Below are positions 11,082-21,557 of a stretch of 64,000 nucleotides of DNA, piece after piece. The stretch's first letter is position 1. Each line of letters begins with the position of its first letter. Position numbers and translations under genes: made by a program. Below the pieces are notes generated by a model. It saw only the letters and a program-made list of their open reading frames with translations, was not told where the DNA came from and did no database searches. Source of the DNA: Isoetes taiwanensis (taxonomy: Eukaryota > Streptophyta > Lycopodiopsida > Isoetales > Isoetaceae); contig JAJEKV010000006.1 in NCBI GenBank assembly GCA_021234155.1, positions 7,903,003-7,967,002 of the forward strand, read 5' to 3'.

Positions 11082-11368
11082 AGTGGATCATGATACCGTC
11101 CTCCATAAATTATTAGTTCCTACAAAAGAATGCTCTATATGTGATTCCAATGGTTATTTCAATCCCCGAGAGGCTGCTCAATGTTCCTGCCCAAACTGCT
11201 CGAAGATAGTCAACCTCCATCTGGACAAGCGATCAACTTAAGATCTCGACACTAAACTCAAAACAAAATTCCTACCTTGGGCAAATCACGACAGGGATAA
11301 ATGGTGCGCTCCCCTCCTTTAAAAGTGCTCTTCTAAATTCTATTGATGGGGAATGTACTTTTAACAAT

Positions 11369-11596
11369 ATGGATGGTAATCCCAATAGCATTAGGAGGAA
11401 CTCCTTTTTTAAGATGAATGTGTCCATTCTCCAGCATGATAGTTTTCTTAGTGATTTTGAGCAAATTTATGGCAGAATTCCTAAGCCTAAGAATCAGTTT
11501 GGTTGGATGGATTGGTGGGTTCAAACATCCAAAAATATTAAGAAAAGCAAGAAGCTCTCATCTTTGATGAGGAGATTGTTTGGCCCAGGGCTGTGA
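11369..11596 (+). other. Short open frame, possible LINE-derived fragment
   Basis: A 75-codon frame contains SFFKMNVSILQHDSF, a WMDWWV motif and a lysine-rich IKKSKK stretch. That spacing resembles the linker after the endonuclease in plant LINE ORF2 proteins. The match is by eye and weak, and no reverse transcriptase motif follows. Confidence 0.25.
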
Positions 11597-11663
11597 TCGA
11601 ACAGTCCAAATATGATATCAAATGGATTAATGAGGTATTTCATTAACTTACTTATTTCTTCTG

Positions 11664-12377
11664 TTGGATTTTTCAGGCAATATTCTGGTGGGACAGAAGA
11701 AGCTGAAATGGGATCGAATCAACCTTATTGTTAACTCGATGTGGCTGGATCAATTTGGTGCCAACTCAGAATATCATGGAGACCAATGCCAATGTGACTG
11801 TTCCTGCATCCAAAATCTTGATTACAGAAGAATCCTGATATGTGAAGCCTTGGATCATACCGGTCGTTTCAAACCGTCCAAATTCCAGACTTGCAACTGC
11901 CTCTATTGTGCTTTACGCTCAACAACAAGGGGATTAGGTGAAAATGATAAAACTTTGATCTTTATGGGATATTTCAGAACCACATTTTTGGTTATATATT
12001 TTGGACTAGAGAATGCGTTACCTATATCTCATGCATTTCTCAACTTTACGTACTTACTCTTCACTATATTAATATACTTCTTTGAAACCTTGTTTTTTAG
12101 TCCAAATACTTCTACATTTGGACATTTTAAAGTTAGTGGAACTAATAATTCTCTTAGAAATATATTTCAACAAGAGCATCATGTGTTTTTTGGTGTTCTG
12201 GAAAAACCCACAACCTCGATTGGTTCAGAACCTCCGGGTTGCTTAAGGCAACCACTCACGAGAGTGCCAAAGTTCCAAGAAAAATGTTCCAACAATTTTT
12301 TCGCGCGGCTTTCCACGAAGAGCAAAAAGTCCGTCTCGAGAAAAATGGTTGCCAAATACACACCAAATGAATTTTGA
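11664..12377 (+). CDS. Hypothetical protein, 237 codons, Cys-rich then hydrophobic
   Basis: This is the longest uninterrupted frame in the 8-17 kb region. Residues about 40-90 carry two Cys clusters, CQCDCSC and CNCLYC, that could bind metal. A strongly hydrophobic stretch follows (about residues 100-140, with FTYLLFTILIYFFE), which could be one or two membrane segments. The last third overlaps the inner inverted repeat, so the carboxyl terminus is probably repeat sequence rather than conserved protein. No family is recognised. The start is the first in-frame Met, and an upstream exon at 11240-11600 is possible. Confidence 0.3.
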   Translation: MDFSGNILVGQKKLKWDRINLIVNSMWLDQFGANSEYHGDQCQCDCSCIQNLDYRRILICEALDHTGRFKPSKFQTCNCLYCALRSTTRGLGENDKTLIFMGYFRTTFLVIYFGLENALPISHAFLNFTYLLFTILIYFFETLFFSPNTSTFGHFKVSGTNNSLRNIFQQEHHVFFGVLEKPTTSIGSEPPGCLRQPLTRVPKFQEKCSNNFFARLSTKSKKSVSRKMVAKYTPNEF

Positions 12378-12520
12378 TTACGTTTCTTGTGTACATGGCT
12401 GCCCAAAAGCTACATCTATCACATTGCGAGAAGTCCGATGGGATTTGATAAGGCTAGATAGATAAAAAGACATTCCGACCAAGTCAATTTTTGGTCAATA
12501 TCCTGGCGAGAGAGCTCGAT
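12180..12520 (-). repeat. Inner inverted-repeat fragment (partner about 9360-9610)
   Basis: The reverse complement of this segment matches 9360-9610 in two blocks, and its TTCAGAACCTCCGGGTTGC word is the reverse complement of the Rep-A 3' word near 6085. Confidence 0.45.
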
Positions 12521-13429
12521 TTTTAGAACTTCGATCTTTTGGTGCTTCTTTTGAGATCTAACACCTTTGCCTATTCTGAAAATGTCGCACTCAATGGGCC
12601 TTGATGGTCTTTGCTAATGGAAATCAAGATTTTCTATTTTTTGAAATTTTCTTAGGTGAATGTTGCAAATCAAGAAGCGAGGTAGGAGCAGATCTATCCT
12701 CTGAGAGTGTAGGCAAATATGGTTCTATGAGCAACAACCATGCATGAGAAAAGGTCCTAAAGACTTTGAGAGTCTTTATGCATTGCTACATGGCTGAATG
12801 TAGGTCTCTACTTCAATGAGTTGTAATAAGAATGCACTTCCTTATACTGATGGTTCAGGCAATCGAGAGAGTTGGACAACACTTGTATTGTGCATGCTTA
12901 AATACCAACCAATAATGTCATAACTCTCGGGATGCAATGCATAAGGTAAACAATGCTGGCAGAGCGTTTTTTGCCAATAGGGTAATATAGAACACTGGGA
13001 ACTCAACAACAAGGGTCGGATTTTCAATTAAATCAGGTACACATAGGCAAATAACATGAATCCCAAGCTCTGAGTCTTGGGTACAGGATCAAATAGGTAA
13101 ACATTCAAATAATCAGATGAATTCGTCAATAATTCAAGCTGAAAATCAAGTATGGAGGTCAGAATCAAGCTTCAATCAAGCAAGCCGATCCTTCTTCAAG
13201 GTAAACAATCGCTTATTCACCTCAAAGCCCTCGAATTTTTCTTCTGCACAAAAGCCCCTTTTTGTAATTCCCCTGTTCTGTTGCATTCTTGATCAATTCC
13301 ATTTAATTCCCTCTCCTTTTATTTCTCTGATGCATTCTTGGCATTAAACAAGGTTATTCGGCAGGTTTGGAATATGATTGCACAGTTAGTTTGGCCGAAT
13401 CGACCGGACCTTGGCATTCACAGGTTTAG
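12521..13429. other. No gene seen
   Basis: Mixed-composition sequence with only short frames on both strands (up to 76 codons) and no recognisable domain or repeat. Confidence 0.4.
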
Positions 13430-15100
13430 GGTTCTTAGAAATTTTCGATGATATATCCCACAGGCCAATTTAGATTTGGTAGATCAAGCTATATAAAGAC
13501 TAACAAATTTCTCATTTATAACCATTGCGTGCAATATCCACGTGGGATTCGGTACCTCCACCGCCCCACACGCCCGGATGTTCCACGTGGCATGCAGAGA
13601 TTGGCCGGGGAGAAAAATAGGCTTTCGGTGGTGGGGGCGGCTAGATAGGAATTTTTTTTTCTCCCATAGACTATGGCACGATTCCCAAGGAAGCAAGTTT
13701 GGCCAAAACAAATGAATTTTTCAATTTTCTTTTTTTCAATGAGAATCTTTTCTCATGCTCTAGAAGATTCTGGAATCTTTTTTTGCAAATGGGCATTTTC
13801 GAATTTGGCTTAAAAATAGCTCAAAAGGAGGTGATGTGGCATGTGAGAACAATGACATGGCAAGGTAGGGGTGACATGGCAAACAAGGATGGTTACGTGT
13901 CAATCAACTTGGCTTAGAATATTTTTTCTACTCAAAACTTCGAGTGAAGTGGACATGTGGATGGTGATGTGTCATCTAATGGATGCAACTTGAAGGCTTT
14001 TTGCAAAATATTGGAGTATGAACATGGTGACAAGTACATGACATGACATGGCAAGAAGGGTGACATATGTGATGATTTGGCATCTCAAATGTGTTTTCAT
14101 GGGTCAACTTTTGTATAAATGCATAATATTGGCATTTTCTAGGCAAATTTGATTTTTGAATGTTTCCCTTAGGGATTTTATGATTCTCTCTCCTCTTTGA
14201 CTTTGAGGGAGGGAATGTTGAGCTTTGACCACATGAATGAACAAGTCAAGTGAAGTTTAGAGCTTTGAATGATGTAGAAATGGTATGGTAAGTATATGGC
14301 ATGTGAATGACTCATGAAAGTGTAGTTTTGACTAGAAAAAATCTTCAAGGCCAAATTTGACTTGGAAATGAGGTGTAAGCATGGAATTCAAGATCTCATG
14401 GGCATTTCATGGTGGTATAAGGCAAGGGAGATGTGGAATGGGAATCAAAATGTGCAATAATGCCAAGAACTCAAATGATCACATACCAAGAAATCTTCAA
14501 GGGATCTTCTCTCTTTTGCTTGATTCTCCTTTTGCCTCATTTGTGTGACCTGAATCAATATGGTGACAAGTACATGATATGACATGGCAAGAAGGGTGAC
14601 ATATGTGATGACTTGGCATCTCAAATGTGTTTTCATGGGTCAACCTTGGTATAAATGCATAATATTGGCATTTTCTAGGCAAATTTGATTTTTGAATGTT
14701 TCCCTTAGGGATTTTATGATTCTCTCTCCTCTTTGACTTTGAGGGAGGGAATGTTGAGCTTTGACCACATGAATGATCAAGTCAAGTGAAGTTTAGAGCT
14801 TTGAATGATGTAGAAATGGTATGGTAAGTATATGGCATGTGAATGACTCATGAAAGTGTAGTTTTGACTAGAAAAAATCTTCAAGGCCAAATTTGACTTG
14901 GAAATGAGGTGTAAGCATGGAATTCAAGATCTCATGGGCATTTCATGGTGGTAGAAGGCAAGGGAGATGTGGAATGGGAATCAAAATGTGCAATAATGCC
15001 AAGAACTCAAATGATCACATACCAAGAAATCTTCAATGGGTCTTCTCTCTTTTGCTTGATTCTTCTTTTGCCTCATTTGTGTGACCTGAATCAATTGTCC
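13430..15100 (+). repeat. Rep-A-like copy, diverged
   Basis: It opens with the promoter-like module: TTAGGGTTCTTAGA, ATATCCCACAGGCC, a CTATATAAAG TATA box at about 13490-13499, and G-boxes at 13539-13544 and 13584-13589 around the GC-rich core. The A/T tract, the TGCTCTAGAAGATT word and GTGATGTGGC words follow as in Rep-A but strongly diverged. The rest consists of the 534-bp tandem duplication at 14024-15091. Confidence 0.6.
14024..15091 (+). repeat. 534-bp tandem duplication
   Basis: Unit 1 (about 14024-14557) and unit 2 (about 14558-15091) both begin ATGGTGACAAGTACATGA and end GTGTGACCTGAATCAAT. They differ at only scattered positions, so the duplication is recent relative to the surrounding repeat decay. 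Confidence 0.9.
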
Positions 15101-15221
15101 TCACCACCTTGCTCTTCAAGCCTTCAAACAGTATTGCTGACTATTTTGTCATGCAATTATCTATTTCTGTACTTATTCTCTATAATTAATGATTAAAAAG
15201 CTTCATTCCCTCAAAAAAACA

Positions 15222-15600
15222 AAAAAAAATTGGCTTGATTTGGAACTGGAATGATGGAGAAAACTGAGTTCAAAGTGGATCAGAATTTTGGCCAGTGAAA
15301 TGTGAGCAAGAAACAACAAGTTGGTTTTTTCAAATGAAGAAATGACAACTTTTTCACTTCTTGACACCTGATTATATCTCTGACACACCTACAAGCAAGG
15401 TGCAACAATTGCTTTCAACAAAATCATGCAATTTATGCTCAGATTTTGAATTTTTTTTGTTGCCAGATTCTCACTAAGGTAATGCAACTTGAAAGTCAAG
15501 GCTTTTTATGTTTTTTCTTTTTTATGACAATTTTTTAATGTTTCATTTGGAATAAAATATAAACTATATGTTGGACACCGGCCTCGGTACTTTGTGCAAG
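15222..15600 (-). repeat. Right arm of the long inverted repeat (partner 8637-9029)
   Basis: The reverse complement aligns to 8637-9029 along its full length with substitutions and small indels. Only noncoding sequence with short frames is present. Confidence 0.75.
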
Positions 15601-16282
15601 TAACTCTTTCTAAGTTGCAAAATTAATAACCAACAAAGCACTAATGACTAACTTTTGCAATTTTTTAAATTTTTTTGTGGCTTGATATTCTCAGAGACTT
15701 ATAAACACTCAGGATTGCATTATAAACTAGTCTAGTACAGGCTATATTTCAACATTACTTTCACTAAAACTTTGATGTTACCTTGTTCTAGCACTTTTGA
15801 ATGCAAATGCACAAACTACTTCTTACCAAGTTCAGATTTTCATTGGTACAAGATCATCATACAAGATATTTTGTAAGCAATTCCAAGCTTTTTATATGTT
15901 TGAAGGGAGCAATATATTATGAAAAGGGGGAGACAATGCAACGATGAACAAAGGGCCATTGACTAGTATTAAGGAAGGACACTAGTAGGGGAGGCAACGA
16001 TCATGTATATGGAGAGGGGGAGGGAAAGGAGAAGGGAAAGGGAAGAAGTCCATTTGTTATAACACTGACCATCTGTTAGTAGCTGACCATACAACAGACA
16101 AGCAGACAATGACCACGGAGTTGACCAGCTGTCTTGTGGTATTGATTAGAAGGGAGACAAGAAGTTGGAGAAGCCATGTGTTATACTGAAAGCCGCAAAT
16201 TCAATAGAGAAGGAGGCCAATGACCAATTGCCAGAATCAAATCTAGTTTGTGATTATTGATCCAGAATCCTTTTCTATTCCT
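15601..16282. other. No gene seen
   Basis: AT-rich, then a purine-rich patch near 16010-16060. No supported coding or RNA feature. Confidence 0.4.
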
Positions 16283-16365
16283 ACGTTGAGATATTGCATT
16301 GACGAACATTAGACCTTGAGATATTGTTTTGAAGGATATTAGGCCTTGAGAGATTGCCTTTGGTA
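16283..16365 (+). repeat. About 30-bp tandem repeat, 2.5 units
   Basis: TTGAGATATTG begins units near 16286 and 16316, with a partial unit TTGAGAGATTG near 16346. On the minus strand it produces the repeated word AISQGL in a 108-codon frame (16181-16507) that otherwise looks noncoding. Confidence 0.7.
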
Positions 16366-16593
16366 CTTGTGATAAACCAGAAGACTCGAAGTTGCTATGT
16401 TGTCGACCACATAATAAGCAAGAAGTTTGGGGTGTGTAAGATTTTTTTGGGATCATTAGATTGCATAATCTTATGGGGAATATCCCATATGAGGCATTCT
16501 GGGCCATTCCCTACAAAATAAGATGGGGTCAAACCGCCACATTTGGACTTGCCCATAAATTTGTGATACATGACCACTATGAATAGCAAAACT

Positions 16594-16632
16594 GAAATAA
16601 TTGAATTGAATTGAATTGAATTGAATTGAATT
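16594..16632 (+). repeat. (GAATT)n microsatellite
   Basis: About seven copies of the pentamer TTGAA in phase. Pentamer tracts of this kind are common at 3' ends of LINE insertions, and others at 53012-53033 and 55806-55822 border LINE tails, but no LINE coding sequence is visible beside this one. Confidence 0.85.
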
Positions 16633-16814
16633 GGTTTTTAACGTCCTCGAAAACTAGATTCAACAGACTAAAAGATGAGGTAGAGCCTAGGGAGGTGAAC
16701 CCTGGCAAGGTTTCCACGCTGGTCAAGTGAGGCCATCATACCGTACGAAGGGACCGAAGCCAGCTAACAGATCCAGCAAGATAGTCTCAAACGGACAAAG
16801 GCAAATAAAATATG

Positions 16815-16945
16815 AAGCATGTGAAGAAGGCAATGCATTATATCTGCAGCAAGGAAATAGTGTTCCATCTATGTAGAGGAAAATAAAATAACATGGGAAG
16901 AAGGCAATGCCTTATATCTGCGGCAACAAAATAGTGCTCCACGTG
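16815..16945 (+). repeat. About 75-bp tandem duplication
   Basis: GAAGAAGGCAATGCATTATATC at about 16823 recurs as GAAGAAGGCAATGCCTTATATC at about 16897, followed in both by a TAGTGYTCCA word. Noncoding. Confidence 0.75.
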
Positions 16946-17680
16946 TGACGAGGCCATTGCAGTTCACATCTTCCAAACGTGTCTGACATACAACAATTAG
17001 CAAAACCAGATCACATTCACTAGAATAGAACAATAGTAACTAAATTAACCATTGATGGATCAACTTAGGTTAAGGCTTACAACGTCGTGGCTATCTATAC
17101 AAGAAACAGAAAATCTGTTAGCCTCTCCTAATCTTGTCGAATGCATGGTTTGCTTTAGCTAAAATTTCCACAAGCAACAAGCCTGACCACTTTATGATGC
17201 AACGGAAGAGCAAAACGGCCAGGAAACCAAACTCTGAGCACTATAAACAATGCCCAATCCAACCAGAGATAAAATCACCAGCCCTGTAAAACCAATTCCA
17301 GATGCACCTATCTACTCTCTGCTGCTGAGGAAGAGAAAAGAAACACGATGTGCAAAGAAAAAACCAAACCGACAAGCAAAACCAAATTCAACCTGTATAA
17401 ATGGCTGAAGCAATCCAATCCTGAACTCTAAGAAACCCATGTGAGCGGCGGCATGACTGACTCCCAAGAAGATCTGCGCCAAAAAAATCTAAACCCTAAC
17501 ACAAACACAACATACTCCTTCTCGACCATAACTTAGGAGCCCCCGTCACCAACATATGCTTCACCCTTACCAATACTACTTAAAACCATACGGTATAAAC
17601 ATATGGTTTAAAAATTGGGATGTTTTATAATAGTCTCTAATACGATACGAGCCTTTAGTTTGTCTAGAACTTTTACTCCA
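16946..17680. other. Upstream flank of the Tnp2-like gene; no gene seen
   Basis: No supported frame. The DNA transposon's left terminal inverted repeat should lie in or left of this stretch, but I cannot identify a CACTA-type end by eye. Confidence 0.4.
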
Positions 17681-19284
17681 ATGACAATGACGAACGGAAA
17701 CAGATCAGGCGGATCGAAGAGGCCCCAAGTCACGTCCAGAAGCCGCATGAAGCTGTGCCTCTGTCAGAAATGTAGACTCAAGAATCCAGCTGGTGTGGTG
17801 ATTCCTAGCTCAACATGGTGGGATCACGGCCTTAAAGGAACAAGTGGGCTTTGTTGGCAAGCATCCCAAAACCGAGGGTCGTGGTGAGGGCTGCATTTGC
17901 AAATGCGAGAGGTGTGTAATTGTGAATCCCAATGGTTTGTCATTTAAGCGGTGATTATGTAAGACATTTTGGACCCGAGAAAATGCAATTCTTGGTTTCA
18001 ACCAGCACCATGACATGGATAAAGACAGGAATGAAGATTGCGATGCAATGCAGTTAGAAGAAGTTGCACACCTCACTCGCACCGCGGTGGACCAAGAAAC
18101 ACAACATGGTAATTCAGGTAATAGTGATACTTACGAGATTCATGTTCTTTGGGGAAAAACAGATTAGAGGAAATTAGTGGTGGTCACGACCTTTTGATCT
18201 CTATGGAAGAACAGTTACATGATTTTTTCTGATCCACGAGATTTTTGTTGCACTGAAGATGAGTTAGATATAGAGGAAAGCGGGGAGGAAAATGATGATT
18301 CCCCCAAGGTTTACAAAGTAGAAGACATTGCAGATGCAGCACTAGAAGATAAAATTCTCCTGGCTATTTTGGAGCTGGAGAATGTCTTTGAGATGCACTC
18401 GGTCTCGGAGAGCTTAAAGAATGCCATTCTTAGGATCTTATTCGCTGATAACAAAGAATGTAGCCTGGCCGCCTTGCTCTCTCGAAAGGGTAACTGGGAT
18501 GGCCTGATCAATGGTCTGAAAGTTCCCTCTAGTTCAAAGACCATGAAACGATTTCTAATCCAATTGGGTCTCACGCCAATTCAACGTTATGCAATCTGCT
18601 ACCACAGAGAGGGATTTGAAGGAGAGAAGAAGCATGTCTTTGGTGCAGCGGAGGACGATGAGAGTGTGGTTACTTGCACAAATTTCTGAGTGCTGCCGAG
18701 CATGCAACAAAACACGAAAGGATGGTGTCCAATTCGCCGTAATTCCATTGACCAACCGCATTAGGCAGATGTGCTCGGTGCCTTCACTTTGTTGGAATTT
18801 ACTTCACAGCTGGAGGTTGCGAGCTGATTGGCTTGGCAAGCCAATTGATTCTGCCCCACAGGTATTAATGGCACAAACTTATGGCTCCCTTGTTTGTTTA
18901 GGTTTTATTTTTGGAAATCCGTTAACTAATGAAACGTGCATTGATTTGCAGTTCATGAGACATTTTTGTCATGGCAGAATTTGGAGGCAACGACAAGATA
19001 CGTGGAATCAAAGGCAAGGATTGAGCTCCGGCTATGTGTCCAAAGTGTGACCACAGGGCACGGATGTTGGCACGAAGTTCATCCTGCGATTATGGACAAG
19101 AAAGAGTATCAGTCCGGTTTCTACATACGATGTGTGAATTGCTGTAACAATTCAAGAAATACGAACCAAAGATACATTGCGGGGGATCCGCGACATTGGG
19201 CTACCTTGTTGCACGAGAGATGGTTTCAAACTGCGACAACAAAAGTGCATTCCGTTGAAGCTTACACTTTGGTTGTCCTCAATG
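17681..19284 (+). pseudogene. Tnp2-like transposase, 5' part
   Basis: The first in-frame ATG is at 17681. Two similar Cys motifs follow: CLCQKCRLKNPAG near 17756 and CICKCERCVIVNPNG near 17890. This C-x-C-x2-C...NPxG pattern is the start of many Tnp2-type transposases and appears here twice. An acidic helical frame follows (18219-18689), then CRACNKTRKDGVQF near 18700. A GT-AG intron fits 18862-18951. After it the frame runs to 19284, where E1 is inserted. Frameshifts occur between the two Cys motifs, near 18670, and around the intron. The protein is nuclear and would bind transposon ends. It is probably inactive. Confidence 0.6.
19280..19284 (+). repeat. Target-site duplication CAATG, left copy of E1
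   Basis: CAATG directly precedes the E1 left LTR end and is repeated exactly at 31638-31642 after the right LTR. Five base pairs is the normal duplication length for Ty3/gypsy integrases. Confidence 0.9.
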
Positions 19285-20886
19285 TGTGGCAGCAATATAT
19301 ATATCGACCCTCGGACGTATACATACGAGGACTTTCCCCTCCCATGGCAATCCTCTCACCATGGCGGGGCCCTCCGTCTATTTCGGTCCATCTATGAAAT
19401 GAGGCCGAAGAAGGGACCTGAAGGGTCATTCGCCCACGCCTTGATGGGACTCCTACGTCGCGGAAGCATGAATACAAGGGTTAGCACCACGGCATGAATA
19501 TACATAAATAACCACCACGAAGGGTGGCGCATCCATCTAATATACCAGCGGCATAGAATATGCATCTAATCCCTCTGAAAACACCCGGAACCCGGGTTCT
19601 ACCCCAGCTCGGACTCCGTGAGGATCGTTGGCCGGTGAGCCTCAAAGAGATCAGCAGGGCCAGAGTCTTGGCATGGCGTTAGCTGGCATAGAACATTGGC
19701 TAGGGTTGTCCACTCTATCCGCCCCTCACATTGCACACTTTGCGGATGGGTCAATTCATGCTATGGCTTTGCTATAGCCTTCAGGAGAGCATAAACTCGG
19801 GGCATCACCCTCGAGCCTACTCGGGTTCATGGCCTTTGGTCCGATGAGGCAGGTCGGGGGCGTCCCCTTCGAGAATCTGCCGGTGGTTCCATGGGTGAGC
19901 TAGAGAATACGTGCGCATCAGCGACCCCGCATCCGTACCAGACTTACTCACCCTAAATCTACTCAAAGTGCATGGTGCTCCATCACGGATCACACCACTA
20001 CACCTGTGGAGTGTCGGACCCATACCCGGCCCTCAGCGTGACCGGCTATCGGCCCTAGCCCTTTGTAGGAGTCTCGGGGAGCCTTGTATGCTCATGCAAG
20101 ACCCCACCCCTCATGTCACCTTGTGTTCCTTGTGCGGTGCTAAGCCGGACCATAGCATCTAGGACCCGGTGGGTTCTTGTGCACATCCGCATTTAATGGG
20201 ACTCTACAGGCTATCTAGGAGCATACTACAATACGGTTGGAGGCCTCTACCCCGTAATCCCCGTTTGAGTCGAGATTAAACAAAGAACTAACAATCCATC
20301 CTTTCGAGTAAGACCAAGAATTGAATATAAAGAGAACTTGTTTGTACAATCAAGGGTTAGTTTCTATGATTGATTCACAAAGAGAAGAGAGAGACGAACA
20401 CAACCAAGTGTTATCTAGAATTCACATAGCCACCACCTGAATTACGGCTGGACTCGTTTCCATGGGGCCTCCATCTTTGGGAATTGAGAATTCAGTTTGT
20501 TACTTCACCGAGGGATGGCATTACGGTGATCTTACGCAGAACTGGCGTATGATGGGCTCGGCTCTGGCCTTCCTTGGTCGATCTTGAGGAGTCAATCCGG
20601 GGATAGGGGTCAAGTTGGCATCAAACTTGGCAATCCCCATGCTACCCAATCGATTGGGGTGGGTGGCGCCTTCCCAAATGGTACTTAGCCTAATTTCCTA
20701 GGTTATAGGTTATTATTATTAATGTGTTAAATTAGCATAGCTAATTTAATCCTTTTAAGGTAACCCCTAGGTTGCAATTAAGTTCCCATACCCCCATGGT
20801 AAGCGTACCTTTAGGGAGTGGCGTGCTTGTATTTATGCGTGTCGCGTATAGTAGGACCCAGAGTATAAATACGTGGAACGATCACA
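19285..20886 (-). repeat. E1 3' LTR (1602 bp)
   Basis: It is a direct copy of 30030-31637. On the minus strand it follows the polypurine tract at 20887-20899 and begins TGTGATCGTTCC. Confidence 0.92.
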
Positions 20887-20899
20887 TTCTCCCCTCCTT
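20887..20899 (-). other. E1 polypurine tract
   Basis: The minus strand reads AAGGAGGGGAGAA directly before the 3' LTR start, the expected second-strand primer. E2 has AAGGTGGGGAGAA at the equivalent place. Confidence 0.85.
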
Positions 20900-21557
20900 A
20901 AAATAATTGTCCTCGGCATTGGGGTTAGCTAATTGAATACATATCGTAAAAGCGAATTAGAAAATGAAGTTAAGAATATAACATTGTCACGTTGAGATTA
21001 TAGTAATTAGGACAGTAATACATTGAAGTTAAAATATCAAAGTACAAGCACCAAGGTGCGATACAAACTTATGATCAAGGGAGTTTAGGACCGAAGTCCC
21101 ATTTAAAACATTACGACAAACAAAAATCACACATGTAGACAAAACCAATACGGGAAAAGTTGGGTCATCGGCAACCCTCTATACAAGGCGGTGGCGACTT
21201 GTTCAGCGGCACACACACAACCATATACCCGTAGGTTAATAATATGATTAAGTTGTGGTTGAAGGGACCACCCCCTACAAACAAAAGAAAAAAATATCTA
21301 GAAGGGTACGGCTTGCAATTCATTTACTAGATACCTTCCTAGCAATTCGCGGTCATGTCAACATCAACAATACACCACGTCCTAGAGAACACGAAGGTGA
21401 TCTCATCATCGGTTATTATTATCATATACGATGCGTCTACCCCTCTAAAACATGATTCTCGGTCAATCAAGCCTTCAAGCTTACAGGCGGGGGCGGGTTT
21501 GATAGCATCGTTGATGGTGCGGCCTTGAGATTCCCGCATGAAGTCGGATAGTGCTTC
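20900..21557. other. E1 3' untranslated region
   Basis: Between the chromodomain remnant and the polypurine tract. I see no coding region, only short shadow frames. Confidence 0.5.

Noticed and set aside
16181-16507. 108-codon minus-strand frame
   Set aside because: Composition and an internal short tandem repeat suggest noncoding sequence. No domain seen.
17600-17680. CACTA terminal inverted repeat for the Tnp2-like transposon
   Set aside because: No CACTA end with a matching partner near 48.0-48.5 kb could be seen.
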